Below are positions 51,421-61,197 of a DNA stretch of 64,000 nucleotides, piece by piece. Origin of the DNA: Aquimarina aggregata (GTDB taxonomy: Bacteria > Bacteroidota > Bacteroidia > Flavobacteriales > Flavobacteriaceae); assembly GCF_001632745.1 (NCBI RefSeq), contig NZ_LQRT01000060.1:186001-250000 (forward strand), given 5' to 3'. The notes beneath the pieces are model-generated. The model saw only the letters and a program-made list of their open reading frames with translations, ran no database searches and was not told the DNA's origin. The translations under genes and the position numbers were made by a program. The number at the start of each line of letters is the position of its first letter. Positions within the stretch are counted from its first letter, which is position 1.

Positions 51421-54400
51421 TTATTTTTTGAAAATCTTTATGTTTTTTTCAGTTCCATTTTGCTCTATACGCAAAATATAAAACCCTTTGAGCAATTGAT
51501 GCGTGTCTAGAGTTATCAAATCCCCATTTAAAGAAGTCTTTGTTCTTTGAAGCTTACCATTTGTGCCAATTAACTGAATGGAACGTGCTGCTTTTTTTGA
51601 GGAAACACCTTTGATCATCAATTCATTTCCAAAAGGAATAGGAAATACTTTGATACCGTCAAAATCTGTAAGATCAACAGTCGGAGGAACAGGATTTTGA
51701 ATTGGTGCGTTAAGAGCTTCAGGATTAGTTTGGCCAGGGGTATATCTTACTGTAAATTCGGCAACAGACGCCCATCGTTTATCATCTACTTCAGATAGCG
51801 CTCTAAAGTATATGTATCGGCATTTAAATTTATCGAACTCTACAGTCTGTTTGAGTGTGGATTTTTGAAATGCACCCGTGGCTAATTGTTGCCAATTATT
51901 ACCGTCCCATCCAAATAAAATATAATCCTTTACCATACCTGTTGTACCTGTTTGTCTACCTTGGTAAGAAAAGCCAACCAAATCTTTTTGTTCTCCAAGA
52001 TCTATAGAGATATAATGAGGATGTGATGCACCATCGTCATACCAGTTAGAGTGCCAGTATGTATTGGGGTCGCCATCTGCGGCTTTTTCTTTTGAATGGT
52101 CTTCGTTTGTGGTCTCTTCACTATTAGTTTCGTAAACAACGCAACCCTCACAATTGTCAATAATATTAATATTTTCTATAACCGCAGTAACGGTATTAGA
52201 GTAGTCAGAGTAACTGTCACTATCATATGCTCTAACGCGATAGGTATAAGAACCATTAGCTACATTTTTGTCTGTATAGGTTACTATACCGGTGCCGACA
52301 AAGCTTATTCGTTCATAAGTACTACCTGTTGTTCTTTCGATTGTAAAGCCATTTTCGTTAGTAGAATTGTCTTTCCAGGTTAGAATAACATCTTTTTGAT
52401 TTACTTCTGAAACTAAATCACTTGGTGCATTAACATCATAAGTATCAGTGTCTCCCACGACTGCTTTAGTGGTATTAGAGTAATTTGAGTAACTATCATT
52501 GTCATAAGCTCTAACACGATACGTATAAGTATTGTTGGATAAGTTTTTATCAGTATAAGTAACTACACCTGTTTCTACAAAACCTATTCTTTCATAAGTA
52601 CTACCTGTTGTTCTCTCGATAGTAAAGCCATTTTCGTTAGTAGAATTGTCTTTCCAAGTTAGGGTTACGTCTTTTTGATTTACTTCTGAAACTAAATCAC
52701 TAGGTGGATTTATTTCTTCGGTATCAATATTCCCATCAAAAAGATCAGACTCCCAAATACCACGTCCATAAGTACCGACTCGAATTTTTCGAGTAGCATA
52801 ATGAATTTCTAGATCACTTGTTTGAACGTTGGGTAAATTTGTTGAAAAAGGAGTCCAATTGTTAAGTGCATCATTTATGTAGTATACACCAGATTGCATT
52901 CCCACATATAAACCATTGGCAGAGGTGTCATCAAAAACCAAACATTGTGCAGATATGTTAGGTAGATTTCTTTTAATATTCACCCAGGTATTTCCGGCAT
53001 TTATAGATAGGTACACTCTGGATCCAGTGGCAGCAATTGCCACTCGCTCAGGATTATTTGGGTCTACGGCGATAAAATTTACATTGCCTCTAAAATTACT
53101 TACTTCGGTCCAGGTTGGATTATTATTTTGTCCATTTTTGGTTCTCCATACTCGACCCTCTTGAGCAATATATATGTAGTTGTTGTTTGATTTTGCGATT
53201 GCCATTTCATCAAGATTACCACCAAGATTGATGTTACTTGTTAAATTACTCCAGCTGCCTCTGCTACCACCATTATTACTTCGATATAGATCTCTGTATC
53301 CTACATAAATCTTTTTATTGTTAATAGGGTCCATCATAAAAGGAGTTACCCATTCTCCACTAAAATTACCAGGTTTGCTAATACTTCCAATACTATTACC
53401 TCCGTTTGTACTTTTGTACAACGAACCAAACTGTACTGTACCGTATATTACATTTTTATTTTTATGGTCGATAAAACATTCCATACCATCTGCACCTAAC
53501 CATTCTTTAAATTGCCGAGATGATCCATACATTATATTGGTTCCGTTATCTTGTGAACCTCCTACAATCATATTTGCATCTGTTGCCGAATTACCAATAC
53601 GATAGTATTGTTTGATACCTAATCCTCCTTGTGATAAATCGGTCACATTATTTCCGCGGTTAACACTTCTAAATATCCCACCATCACTACCAACATACAA
53701 AGTACCGTTGATGTATTGCATTACTTCGATATCGGCATGAACATAAGATCTATCTTCTGGAGAACTCCATGTAGCTAGTTTGGAGAAGCTAGTACCACCA
53801 TTTGTAGATCTTGAGAAATCCATTCCTCCCAAATAAACTTCGTTTGCATTGGAGTCGGATACTGTTATGGCCATATCTCTAGAGGCTTGTGTAAAATATA
53901 CCTGATTAGTAGATATGCTATTATAGTTCGCACGTTGTGTAAAATTGCTACCACCATCTAGAGATCGATACAAATACCCAAAACTACTTCCTCTTTTTTG
54001 AACTAGGTAAATGGCATTTGGGTTGGCCGGAGTTACTGCCATTTTCATACGTTCAGTGGCAGAAATTCCACTAGTTATTCGGCTAAAAGAACGCCCGCCA
54101 TTTGTTGATCGATAAAAACTGTTTCCGCAGGCATAAACTATACTTGTGTTTCCAGGTTTAAATTCAACATCTTCTGCAGGAGAATTTAGTACTGAACTAA
54201 AAGAACTCCCGCCATTGGTTGATCGATAAAGTGCTCTTGATGTCCCGATAAAAATTCTGTTATCGCTTGGGTGAATAAGAATTCTTCTGGGGGTACCACT
54301 AACTCTGTATATTTGCGTCCATGAAGTACCTCCATTTGTAGATCTCATAATTTGACCCGCAGAGTTTCCTAGGTATACGGTGTTGGTACTATTGGGATCT

Positions 54401-54975
54401 ATTGCTATTGACCAAATAGACATATTAGCCATCTGATCTCCTAGCGGTTTCCAACTGTTACCAGCATCAATAGATTTCCAAATACCTCCTCCTGGAGAAC
54501 CGGCATAGATAATCTTTTGTTGTGAAGGCTCTACAGCAATAGCTGTAACTCTTCCTAGTCCCGGAGTCCAACTTGAAGTTCGTGACCAGTTGAAAGGACC
54601 TAATTCTTTCCAATTACTACTTCTTTGTACAATTTTTGAAGTAGGACTACTGTTTTTGTTCCAGGATTTCTGAAATTTTTCGGATTCACTTACAACTTGA
54701 CTGGCACTTATAACACGACCATTTGCGTCGGCATTTCGTTTAGCCCAGTACAAATTTCTCATGTATAACTTATATCCACTTCCTTTACCTTTTTCACGGT
54801 TTTTATAATACTTAGTTCCTAAACGTTCTAGTTTTTTTACACTATAGTCATTTTGATTTTGCATCATCTGAAATAATTCTTGTGCAGAACCTTGATAATT
54901 CATCGGATTGATTAAAAAGAAAAGCACTAGAACTAATCTCCAGTAAAAAGGAGATATTTTTTTGAGTTGTGTCAT
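51421..54975 (-). CDS. Secreted sortilin/BNR-repeat protein with FN3, F5/8 and T9SS domains
   Basis: This 1184-residue secreted protein begins with a signal peptide (LVLVLFFLINPMNYQGSAQ). Residues about 115-740 are BNR/sortilin-type beta-propeller repeats (IYAGSPGGGIWKSIDAGNSW, VYLGNSAGQIMRSTNGGTSW). Two near-identical FN3 domains follow (about 753-845 and 846-940). Residues about 942-1085 look like a discoidin-type F5/8 module (AADGDPNTYWHSNWYDDGAS, YISIDLGEQKDLVGFSYQGR). A T9SS sorting domain (IKVFPIPFGNELMIKGVSS) ends the protein. The propeller family includes glycan-active and binding proteins, so the substrate is not determined. The gene follows the metalloprotease gene by 75 bp on the same strand. 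Confidence 0.9.
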   Translation of the reverse strand: MTQLKKISPFYWRLVLVLFFLINPMNYQGSAQELFQMMQNQNDYSVKKLERLGTKYYKNREKGKGSGYKLYMRNLYWAKRNADANGRVISASQVVSESEKFQKSWNKNSSPTSKIVQRSSNWKELGPFNWSRTSSWTPGLGRVTAIAVEPSQQKIIYAGSPGGGIWKSIDAGNSWKPLGDQMANMSIWSIAIDPNSTNTVYLGNSAGQIMRSTNGGTSWTQIYRVSGTPRRILIHPSDNRIFIGTSRALYRSTNGGSSFSSVLNSPAEDVEFKPGNTSIVYACGNSFYRSTNGGRSFSRITSGISATERMKMAVTPANPNAIYLVQKRGSSFGYLYRSLDGGSNFTQRANYNSISTNQVYFTQASRDMAITVSDSNANEVYLGGMDFSRSTNGGTSFSKLATWSSPEDRSYVHADIEVMQYINGTLYVGSDGGIFRSVNRGNNVTDLSQGGLGIKQYYRIGNSATDANMIVGGSQDNGTNIMYGSSRQFKEWLGADGMECFIDHKNKNVIYGTVQFGSLYKSTNGGNSIGSISKPGNFSGEWVTPFMMDPINNKKIYVGYRDLYRSNNGGSRGSWSNLTSNINLGGNLDEMAIAKSNNNYIYIAQEGRVWRTKNGQNNNPTWTEVSNFRGNVNFIAVDPNNPERVAIAATGSRVYLSINAGNTWVNIKRNLPNISAQCLVFDDTSANGLYVGMQSGVYYINDALNNWTPFSTNLPNVQTSDLEIHYATRKIRVGTYGRGIWESDLFDGNIDTEEINPPSDLVSEVNQKDVTLTWKDNSTNENGFTIERTTGSTYERIGFVETGVVTYTDKNLSNNTYTYRVRAYDNDSYSNYSNTTKAVVGDTDTYDVNAPSDLVSEVNQKDVILTWKDNSTNENGFTIERTTGSTYERISFVGTGIVTYTDKNVANGSYTYRVRAYDSDSYSDYSNTVTAVIENINIIDNCEGCVVYETNSEETTNEDHSKEKAADGDPNTYWHSNWYDDGASHPHYISIDLGEQKDLVGFSYQGRQTGTTGMVKDYILFGWDGNNWQQLATGAFQKSTLKQTVEFDKFKCRYIYFRALSEVDDKRWASVAEFTVRYTPGQTNPEALNAPIQNPVPPTVDLTDFDGIKVFPIPFGNELMIKGVSSKKAARSIQLIGTNGKLQRTKTSLNGDLITLDTHQLLKGFYILRIEQNGTEKNIKIFKK
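52181..52709 (-). repeat. Tandem duplication of the FN3 module
   Basis: Two 250-bp stretches (52181-52430 and 52460-52709) are highly similar and offset by 279 bp (93 codons). Long identical runs, such as the segment encoding SEVNQKDV and NENGFTIERTTGSTYER, show a recent duplication. Confidence 0.88.
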
Positions 54976-54999
54976 TGGTTTTATTTTATAAGATGGTTA

Positions 55000-55029
55000 A
55001 AAGGGTATGCGTTGTACTACATACCCTTT
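55000..55029 (-). terminator. Hairpin between metalloprotease and BNR genes
   Basis: A perfect 10-bp stem AAAGGGTATG/CATACCCTTT with a 10-base loop lies between the two minus-strand genes. The following T-run is short (TTTTAACC), so it may terminate only partly or protect the upstream mRNA. Confidence 0.55.
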
Positions 55030-55050
55030 CTAAAAATTTACAATAAGAGT

Positions 55051-57063
55051 TTATTTGATATTTATCTTTTTAGTGCTAATTGTATCACCGTTGATTATTT
55101 GTATAAAGTAAATTCCGCTATTCAACGATTGAATATCTAGAGTTTCTTTTACACTTCTACGAGGAGAGGTCTTATTGATGGTTTTTGTGAAAATATTGGT
55201 ACCCTGCATATTTTTAATAATAATACTTGTATGCTTACCATTAACATTTTCTATTTCTAATGTGATAAAATCCTTAGCTGGATTAGGGTATAGTATAATG
55301 TTAGAACTTTTTGCTTTTAATACATCTGCATTCCTAGGTGAAGATGCAGGAGTACCAGCACAAGTGGCTATTTCAATCCATTGGGTTCCTGACCATTCAA
55401 ATACTTTGCCTTCAAATACAACTTGATCACCGGCACCATAATTAATACCTTCTGCCCATGGGGCTACAGTGGCACATGGATCGATGTTATTATTATTACA
55501 TTGTACGGCTTCCCAATCATTATCTGCTGTTCTTAGCCATACATTGCCTTGATAAATAACAACGTCACCAGGAGAATATGTTGTGTTTGCTGTCCATTGT
55601 ACAGCTCTAGAACATGGATCAGAACTACACTCTCCTAGATCATTCCAGCCATTATTTGCTGTTCTTTCAAATAGTCTACCTCTGTAAGTTACTTTATCTC
55701 CTGCTGTATAGTTTACATTACCGGACCACTCATCAATCCCGACACAGTTTACTTCGTCACCGTCACCACCGCCATCACCACCGTCGGAACAAGTACCTAC
55801 ACAACTTGCTCTCCTGATTGATCTCTGAATTACGTTTCGGGGTTGCGATCCAAACCCTTTTCTTAAGTTTGTTCCAGCACTGGTTAAATGACAGTAACTC
55901 ATAATAGTTCCTCCTCCAGAAGGTATTCCTGGACGACCACAGCCTCCTTCGGTATTATAGCAGCCATCGATTGCAGTATTATTACCATTCCAAGAACAAG
56001 AATGCGTGTGACTTGATCCAAAATTATGACCTAATTCATGAGCAATTGTGGATATATTCCAAGAGTATCTAGGAACATTTTGATAATTACGATTTATACC
56101 TGATAAACCGTATCTGTAGGAACCACAAAGAGCGTTCACCCAAGCAACACCACCCGAGTAATTGTAGGTTACAAAATGTGCGAGGTCACCATTAAATCCA
56201 TTTCGATTTCTATAACTACGAAAATTATCTAAACCATTAAATGGAGTAGTCGATGTCCAAGCTTTAATACCAGAAAGTTTTATTTTTACGCCATCATTAG
56301 CATATAATATCGCTACTTGATTAAACATAGCTTGAACAAAATTACTAGCTGCTTGACTACCTCCTTTATCTCTAACGACATCATTACCGATATCAAAAAA
56401 TATTTCAGGACACTTAACTTGGTTAGCAGCAGGAGCTTCTTTTGAAAAATCGTTTTTTTCGATTCCTTTAGCGTGAATATCTTCGGTTTGACAGACAAAA
56501 TCATTAAGGTGACTAATATCCTTATCCTCATAAAGAATATGATCTTGGCTTTTACTTAATTTGCCAAGTACCAAATTACCTATCTGATCATCTAAACTTA
56601 TAATTCCAGATACTTCACCATCTACAATGGTAAGAGCAGCAATAGAATTAGGACTGTTTTTAACAATTCCGCGATAGTGCGCGATATTTTTACTGGGTTG
56701 AATAATTCTTCCTGATGGCATTTCTACAATCGAAAAATCATCTGTTGCAATTTCTACTTTTACTAATTCTAAAAGCATTGATGATTTTTGTCCTGGTAAT
56801 AAAAGATTCATAGCCTCTGGAGCAGATGACTTAAAATTTTTCATGACAGATGATTGCAAGGATAAAATAGAGTATTCCTTAAGTTCTTTAGGAAGGGGGA
56901 CATTAGATTTTCCTTTTTTCAGGCTAAATAAAGAAACATCTTTAAAAGGTTTTCCTAAGCGCTTGGCTGTAGCAATTTGTTGTTTAGGTTTAAGGTTATG
57001 GGATTGGGCAAAAAAAGGCGTTGTCATAAACAACATGACGAGAAATGTAAAAATACGTTTCAT
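55051..57063 (-). CDS. Secreted reprolysin-like zinc metalloprotease with chitin-binding-like modules
   Basis: The 670-residue protein starts with a signal peptide (FTFLVMLFMTTPFFAQ) and a propeptide to about residue 215. The catalytic domain has the M12B/metzincin motif in STIAHELGHNFGSSHTHSC (HExxHxxGxxH, about 345-355) and a Met-turn-like GGGTIMSYCHL. After a Gly/Asp linker come three CBM5/12-like modules (EWSGNVNYTAGDKVTYRGRL, QWTANTTYSPGDVVIYQGNV, PWAEGINYGAGDQVVFEGKV). A T9SS sorting domain follows (IILYPNPAKDFITLEIENVN). It probably degrades protein in chitinous or other polysaccharide material. Confidence 0.94.
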   Translation of the reverse strand: MKRIFTFLVMLFMTTPFFAQSHNLKPKQQIATAKRLGKPFKDVSLFSLKKGKSNVPLPKELKEYSILSLQSSVMKNFKSSAPEAMNLLLPGQKSSMLLELVKVEIATDDFSIVEMPSGRIIQPSKNIAHYRGIVKNSPNSIAALTIVDGEVSGIISLDDQIGNLVLGKLSKSQDHILYEDKDISHLNDFVCQTEDIHAKGIEKNDFSKEAPAANQVKCPEIFFDIGNDVVRDKGGSQAASNFVQAMFNQVAILYANDGVKIKLSGIKAWTSTTPFNGLDNFRSYRNRNGFNGDLAHFVTYNYSGGVAWVNALCGSYRYGLSGINRNYQNVPRYSWNISTIAHELGHNFGSSHTHSCSWNGNNTAIDGCYNTEGGCGRPGIPSGGGTIMSYCHLTSAGTNLRKGFGSQPRNVIQRSIRRASCVGTCSDGGDGGGDGDEVNCVGIDEWSGNVNYTAGDKVTYRGRLFERTANNGWNDLGECSSDPCSRAVQWTANTTYSPGDVVIYQGNVWLRTADNDWEAVQCNNNNIDPCATVAPWAEGINYGAGDQVVFEGKVFEWSGTQWIEIATCAGTPASSPRNADVLKAKSSNIILYPNPAKDFITLEIENVNGKHTSIIIKNMQGTNIFTKTINKTSPRRSVKETLDIQSLNSGIYFIQIINGDTISTKKINIK

Positions 57064-57602
57064 AAAGTTTGGGTTTTAAGGGGTTTAAATGAATATATTA
57101 AGTTATTGGTTTACTATGTTGGACGTATTATAAAACAACCCAATGTATCATCCGGATAATACCCTAGTACATAGAAGATTTTAGGGTAATCTAGAATAAC
57201 ATATAGTCGATACAAGGATTGTATAATCCTTATATTAATAGGTTATAAATTTTTTTGAAATGATTGATTTACAGCTGTTTTGCTGTATTTTTTTGTTCTT
57301 ATTTCTAAAATAGGATTATTTCAAAGTAGTATAGCTATGCTTTGATACTAGAAATAGTGTTTTCTTTAAAAAAAGGGAAGACGAACTTCGGAAATGATTT
57401 GGGGATTTTTTCATTTTAAGAGCTTTGATGATTAGTTAGTATGGGATTGTGTTTTGACGGTTTAAATTGGTGACCCAAAATTACAATTTTTTGCTAAACA
57501 GGAGTATTGGGATATTAATTTTTTTAATAATAGTACTTGTAATATTCAACTTTTTTATAAACTTAAATATTTTTTACTTGTATAAAGTAGAATTAAGTAC
57601 AG
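57064..57602. other. 539-bp intergenic stretch upstream of the metalloprotease
   Basis: No gene is seen. It holds a 7-bp dyad AAGGATT-gtat-AATCCTT at 57214-57231, which could be an operator, and a short hairpin ACAGC/GCTGT followed by a T-run at about 57271-57297. A minus-strand -7 match (TAATTTTG, near 57476-57483) is far from the metalloprotease start. None is strong. Confidence 0.4.
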
Positions 57603-58676
57603 TTAGAATAGTTTAAGTTGATTGTTTTTATAGTTTTCATGTAAATCACAATTTAAATACTGTTTTTCTGGTTTTGGGAAATACTTTTTTTTGGCTAAAG
57701 CAAAAAGTTGATGAATCTGATCAGCCATTTGACCACTTCCTTTCATTCTTCTGCCAAATACGCTATCATTTAAGTTACCATTATGACATTGCATGATCTG
57801 ATGTAAAATCTTATCCTTGCGATCAGGAAAAGCAGTTTCTAGCCATTTAGTAAAAATCCCTCCGATTGCTCCATTAAGCCTAACAATAGTATATCCAATG
57901 CTTTTTGCTCCTCGTTCTGAAATAGCTTTAGCCAGAGGTAGAATTTCATGACTGTTAATAGAAGGAATAATAGGAGCCATCATAACATTTGTAGGGATCC
58001 CCAATCCATTTAATTTCTCTAAGGTTTCCAAGCGTTTTTTAATACTTGACGTTCTGGGTTCTAGAATTCGTCTAGTCTCTTCTTGTAGTGAAGTGATAGA
58101 AAGATATACTGAAACTAAATCATAACTAGCTAGTTCTGAAAGAATATCCATATCTCGTTGGATGAGTGCATTTTTGGTTATAATTCCGACGGGGTGTCGA
58201 TATTTCAGAAACACTTTAAGCAGTTCTCGCGTTATAGCTAGTTTGTTTTCTATGGGTTGATAACAGTCAGTATTTCCGGATAAAGAAATGGGGTAGGCTT
58301 TCCAGTTTTTGTTTCGTATTTTCTTTTCTAATAGTTCGGGAGCATTTTTTTTAACCAAAATTTTAGTTTCAAAATCTAGGCCTGCACCATAACCCCAATA
58401 TTCGTGAGAATTACGAGCATAACAATATACACATCCGTGTTCACAACCTTGATATGGATTAAGAGAGTATGCCATACCCACATCTGGACTTGTTACTTTA
58501 TTGATAATTGTTTTTGGAAACGTTTCAATAAAAGTTGTCTTATACTTGTCGATTTGCTCTCCTTCGTTTTGGCAATAATTTAAGAAATCATCGCGCAACT
58601 CATGATTGTGAATAAAGAACTTATTTTGCACTTTTTCCTGTGCTCCCCTGCCTTTGATGCGGTTTTCTGGTTTCAT
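57603..58676 (-). CDS. PA0069-family radical SAM protein
   Basis: The 357-residue protein has the radical SAM 4Fe-4S motif in a CxxxCxxC spacing (YQGCEHGCVYCYARNSHEYW) and later blocks ISLSGNTDCYQPIENKLAIT, GIITKNALIQRD and TIVRLNGAIGGIFTKWLETA. This combination matches the PA0069/SplB-related family, whose reaction is not settled. Relatives include spore photoproduct lyase, a DNA repair enzyme. The gene is single and divergent from the TIR gene. Two palindromic sites lie 40-73 bp upstream. Confidence 0.92.
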   Translation of the reverse strand: MKPENRIKGRGAQEKVQNKFFIHNHELRDDFLNYCQNEGEQIDKYKTTFIETFPKTIINKVTSPDVGMAYSLNPYQGCEHGCVYCYARNSHEYWGYGAGLDFETKILVKKNAPELLEKKIRNKNWKAYPISLSGNTDCYQPIENKLAITRELLKVFLKYRHPVGIITKNALIQRDMDILSELASYDLVSVYLSITSLQEETRRILEPRTSSIKKRLETLEKLNGLGIPTNVMMAPIIPSINSHEILPLAKAISERGAKSIGYTIVRLNGAIGGIFTKWLETAFPDRKDKILHQIMQCHNGNLNDSVFGRRMKGSGQMADQIHQLFALAKKKYFPKPEKQYLNCDLHENYKNNQLKLF

Positions 58677-58997
58677 GAGTACGGTTTTTTTACGGTTTAA
58701 AAGTAAAACTTTTGTTGGAATATTTCCTATAAAAAATGGAATATTTCCAAATAAAGAAGTTAATTTTGTACTATACCAACCAGATGATGAATCAAGACTA
58801 TACTCTGATCTAGTTTTTACTAGTATAAGTATGCATTTTTATCAGAATAGTCGATAGCTCTTGTTAATTTTTTACAGAGAAGAAATACAGATATCATAAA
58901 CGATTTATGACGATTGTGATATGTCTAAAATTGGTATGAAAATTGGCGCTATAAATAAAGTCAATTAAGTTTTTTGGTTGAAAAAGAAAAATAAGCA
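58677..58997. other. Divergent intergenic region between radical SAM and TIR genes
   Basis: The 321 bp region has no gene. Its notable feature is the pair of palindromes at 58716-58749 close to the radical SAM gene. I see no clear TAnnTTTG element for the TIR gene; TACTTTTA on the minus strand near 58704 may be the -7 of the radical SAM gene. Confidence 0.5.
58716..58749. promoter_or_regulatory. Twin palindromic operators TGGAA-TAT-TTCC(A)
   Basis: TGGAATATTTCCT (58716-58728) and TGGAATATTTCCA (58737-58749) share twelve of thirteen bases. The second is a perfect dyad and the first lacks only the last base. Their offset is 21 bp, two helical turns, so two dimers would bind on the same face. 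They overlap the presumed promoter of the minus-strand radical SAM gene. Confidence 0.6.
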
Positions 58998-59984
58998 ATG
59001 ATGAAAAATAATAGCTATGAGTATGATGTTGCGCTTTCCTTTGCAGGAGAGAATCGGGCGTATGTTGAAGAAGTTGCAAATAGCCTGAGAATAAAAGGCA
59101 TTAAAGTGTTCTATGATTTGTTTGAAGAGGCAAATCTATGGGGAAAGAACTTGTATGAACATTTATCAGAGATTTACCAAAGTAAAGCAAGGTATACAGT
59201 TATGTTTATCTCAGGTTTTTATAATCAGAAATTATGGACAAATCATGAGAGAGTTTCGATGCAAGCCAGAGCGTTTCAAGAAAGTCGCGAATATATTTTA
59301 CCTGCAAGGTTCGATGATACAGAGATTCCCGGAATTCTTAAAACAGTAGGTTATATTGATCTGAAAGATAAAACACCAGAGGAATTAGCCACCTTGATCC
59401 AAAAGAAAGTAACTAAAGATCAAACTTTTTTTAGAAAAAAATGGTCGAAACTCTCTACCATGGTTAGTGCAAAACCGTTTATATTTTCATTAAAAGTTTC
59501 TGACGAAAAAGGAGTTAATATCAAAAATGCCAATGTGGTATTAGTTGCGGATAACTCTACATATTTAGAAGGGATAACAGATGAAAAAGGATTGGCGCAT
59601 TTTATTATTAGAACTCGAAAAGTATATACTGTTTTAATTTCGCATCCAGAATATCCAGCAGTGCTTTTTAAAGAAGTTAATCCTAAAGAGGATATTGCAG
59701 TGACTGTAGAAAAAAATAATAGTTCGGGATCTGCTATTATCAATAAATCAGGACAAATACCTGCTATTTCTGGTAAATTAGAACCTTTATTAAAACAAAC
59801 TAAAGGATTTGAGCTATATGCCGATAATATTGCTATCGAAGGAGGAAAGCAGCAACCTTATGAGTTTGAGTTAAATAAATCTATAAGCTTAGAAGATAAC
59901 GGTGGAAATGTAATACATTTAACTTTTAGATTCTTCCAAGGAAGAATAGCTTTAGTAGATTATAGTAAACACAAACCTCTTTAA
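58998..59984 (+). CDS. TIR-domain protein with C-terminal beta-sandwich domains
   Basis: The 328-residue protein starts with a TIR domain (about 8-140): EYDVALSFAGENRAYVEEVA, VFYDLFEEANLWGKNLYEHL, YTVMFISGFYNQKLW. The NADase-type catalytic Glu is in WTNHERVSMQ (WxxxE). Bacterial TIR proteins of this kind cleave NAD+ or make signalling nucleotides, often in antiphage defence. Residues about 155-245 resemble a carboxypeptidase-regulatory/Ig-like fold (DEKGVNIKNANVVLVADN, GLAHFIIRTRKVYTVLI). The last ~80 residues are a further beta-rich part. No second defence gene is next to it; an asparaginase-like gene follows by 12 bp. Confidence 0.88.
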   Translation: MMKNNSYEYDVALSFAGENRAYVEEVANSLRIKGIKVFYDLFEEANLWGKNLYEHLSEIYQSKARYTVMFISGFYNQKLWTNHERVSMQARAFQESREYILPARFDDTEIPGILKTVGYIDLKDKTPEELATLIQKKVTKDQTFFRKKWSKLSTMVSAKPFIFSLKVSDEKGVNIKNANVVLVADNSTYLEGITDEKGLAHFIIRTRKVYTVLISHPEYPAVLFKEVNPKEDIAVTVEKNNSSGSAIINKSGQIPAISGKLEPLLKQTKGFELYADNIAIEGGKQQPYEFELNKSISLEDNGGNVIHLTFRFFQGRIALVDYSKHKPL

Positions 59985-59996
59985 ATTATTTTTGAA

Positions 59997-61073
59997 ATGA
60001 ATAGAGTCCTAATAGCCTTAAGCTTTGTTTTTTTTATAGCATGTAAACAACAACATAAAGAAACTACAAAAATAGCAAAAGTAGATACCCCCAAAACAAT
60101 TGTTACTGACGCTCAAGATACGTTTGGAATTGTTATTCATGGGGGTGCAGGTACCATTTTGAAAAAAAATATGACTCCAGAAAAAGAGGCCGAATTTAGA
60201 GCTAAACTCACAGAAGCAATTCGTGTTGGTCATACAATTTTAAAAAATGGAGGAACGAGTTTAGAAGCTGTAGAAAAAACAATTAATATCCTCGAAGATT
60301 CACCATTGTTTAATTCAGGAAAGGGTGCTGTTTTTACAAACGAAGGTGTAAATGAATTAGATGCCTCTATTATGGATGGAAATACGCTAAACGCTGGTGC
60401 AGTAGCAGGAGTAAAAACAGTAAAAAATCCAATTAACCTTGCAAAAGAAGTCATGCTTAACTCTCCTCATGTCTTATTATCTGGTAAAGGGGCAGAAGCG
60501 TTTGCCAAAGAACAAAATATAGAACTTGTGGATCCATCATATTTTTATACAGAACATAGAATGAAAGCCTTAAAACAGGTAAAAGAGAAATTAAAAAGTA
60601 AAGAAGCAAATAAAACTACGGCATTTTATGATCCATTAATTAAAGATTCAAAATTTGGAACAGTAGGTTGCGTAGCTTTAGATAAGAATGGTAATTTGGC
60701 TGCAGGTACTTCTACAGGAGGAATGACCAATAAAAAATGGAATCGTATAGGAGACTCACCAATTATCGGAGCAGGAACCTATGCAAATAATGCTACTTGC
60801 GCAGTATCTAGTACAGGTTGGGGAGAATACTTCATTCGGGGTATGGTTGCTTACGATGTTTCTGCGATGATAGAATATAAAGGATTGTCGTTACAAGAAG
60901 CAACGCACGAAGTGATTCAGAAAAAATTAACGAAGTTAGGCGGTACAGGGGGTATCATAGCGATCGATAATAAAGGCAATGTATCTATGGAGTTTAATAC
61001 TGCCGGAATGTATCGCGCAACTATGAATGCAGAAGGAGAACTGATTGTTGGAATATACAACGAAGAAGAGTAG
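59997..61073 (+). CDS. Isoaspartyl peptidase/L-asparaginase (Ntn hydrolase), lipoprotein
   Basis: This is a family T2 hydrolase that cleaves isoaspartyl dipeptides or asparagine after self-cutting into two chains. The new N-terminal Thr is in KFGTVGCVALDKNGNLAAGT and the second conserved block is STGGMTNKKWNRIGDSPIIG. The first 19 residues are a lipoprotein signal with Cys in FFIACKQQ, so the enzyme is exported. IVIHGGAGTILKKNMTPEKE starts the mature domain. Length 358 is normal. It lies 12 bp after the TIR gene, so the two may share a transcript by chance. Confidence 0.94.
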   Translation: MNRVLIALSFVFFIACKQQHKETTKIAKVDTPKTIVTDAQDTFGIVIHGGAGTILKKNMTPEKEAEFRAKLTEAIRVGHTILKNGGTSLEAVEKTINILEDSPLFNSGKGAVFTNEGVNELDASIMDGNTLNAGAVAGVKTVKNPINLAKEVMLNSPHVLLSGKGAEAFAKEQNIELVDPSYFYTEHRMKALKQVKEKLKSKEANKTTAFYDPLIKDSKFGTVGCVALDKNGNLAAGTSTGGMTNKKWNRIGDSPIIGAGTYANNATCAVSSTGWGEYFIRGMVAYDVSAMIEYKGLSLQEATHEVIQKKLTKLGGTGGIIAIDNKGNVSMEFNTAGMYRATMNAEGELIVGIYNEEE

Positions 61074-61197
61074 CCATAACATTTAATAATATATACAACG
61101 TTTCTATCCTTTTATAAGACCAATGTGGTTTTAATTTAATATGATACTAGAATGTGCTTATTTACAATTGTAAATAGAGCCATTAATATAGTCTTTC

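Noticed and set aside
57271..57297. Plus-strand hairpin with T-run in the metalloprotease upstream region
   Set aside because: The stem is only 5 bp and there is no plus-strand gene upstream to terminate.
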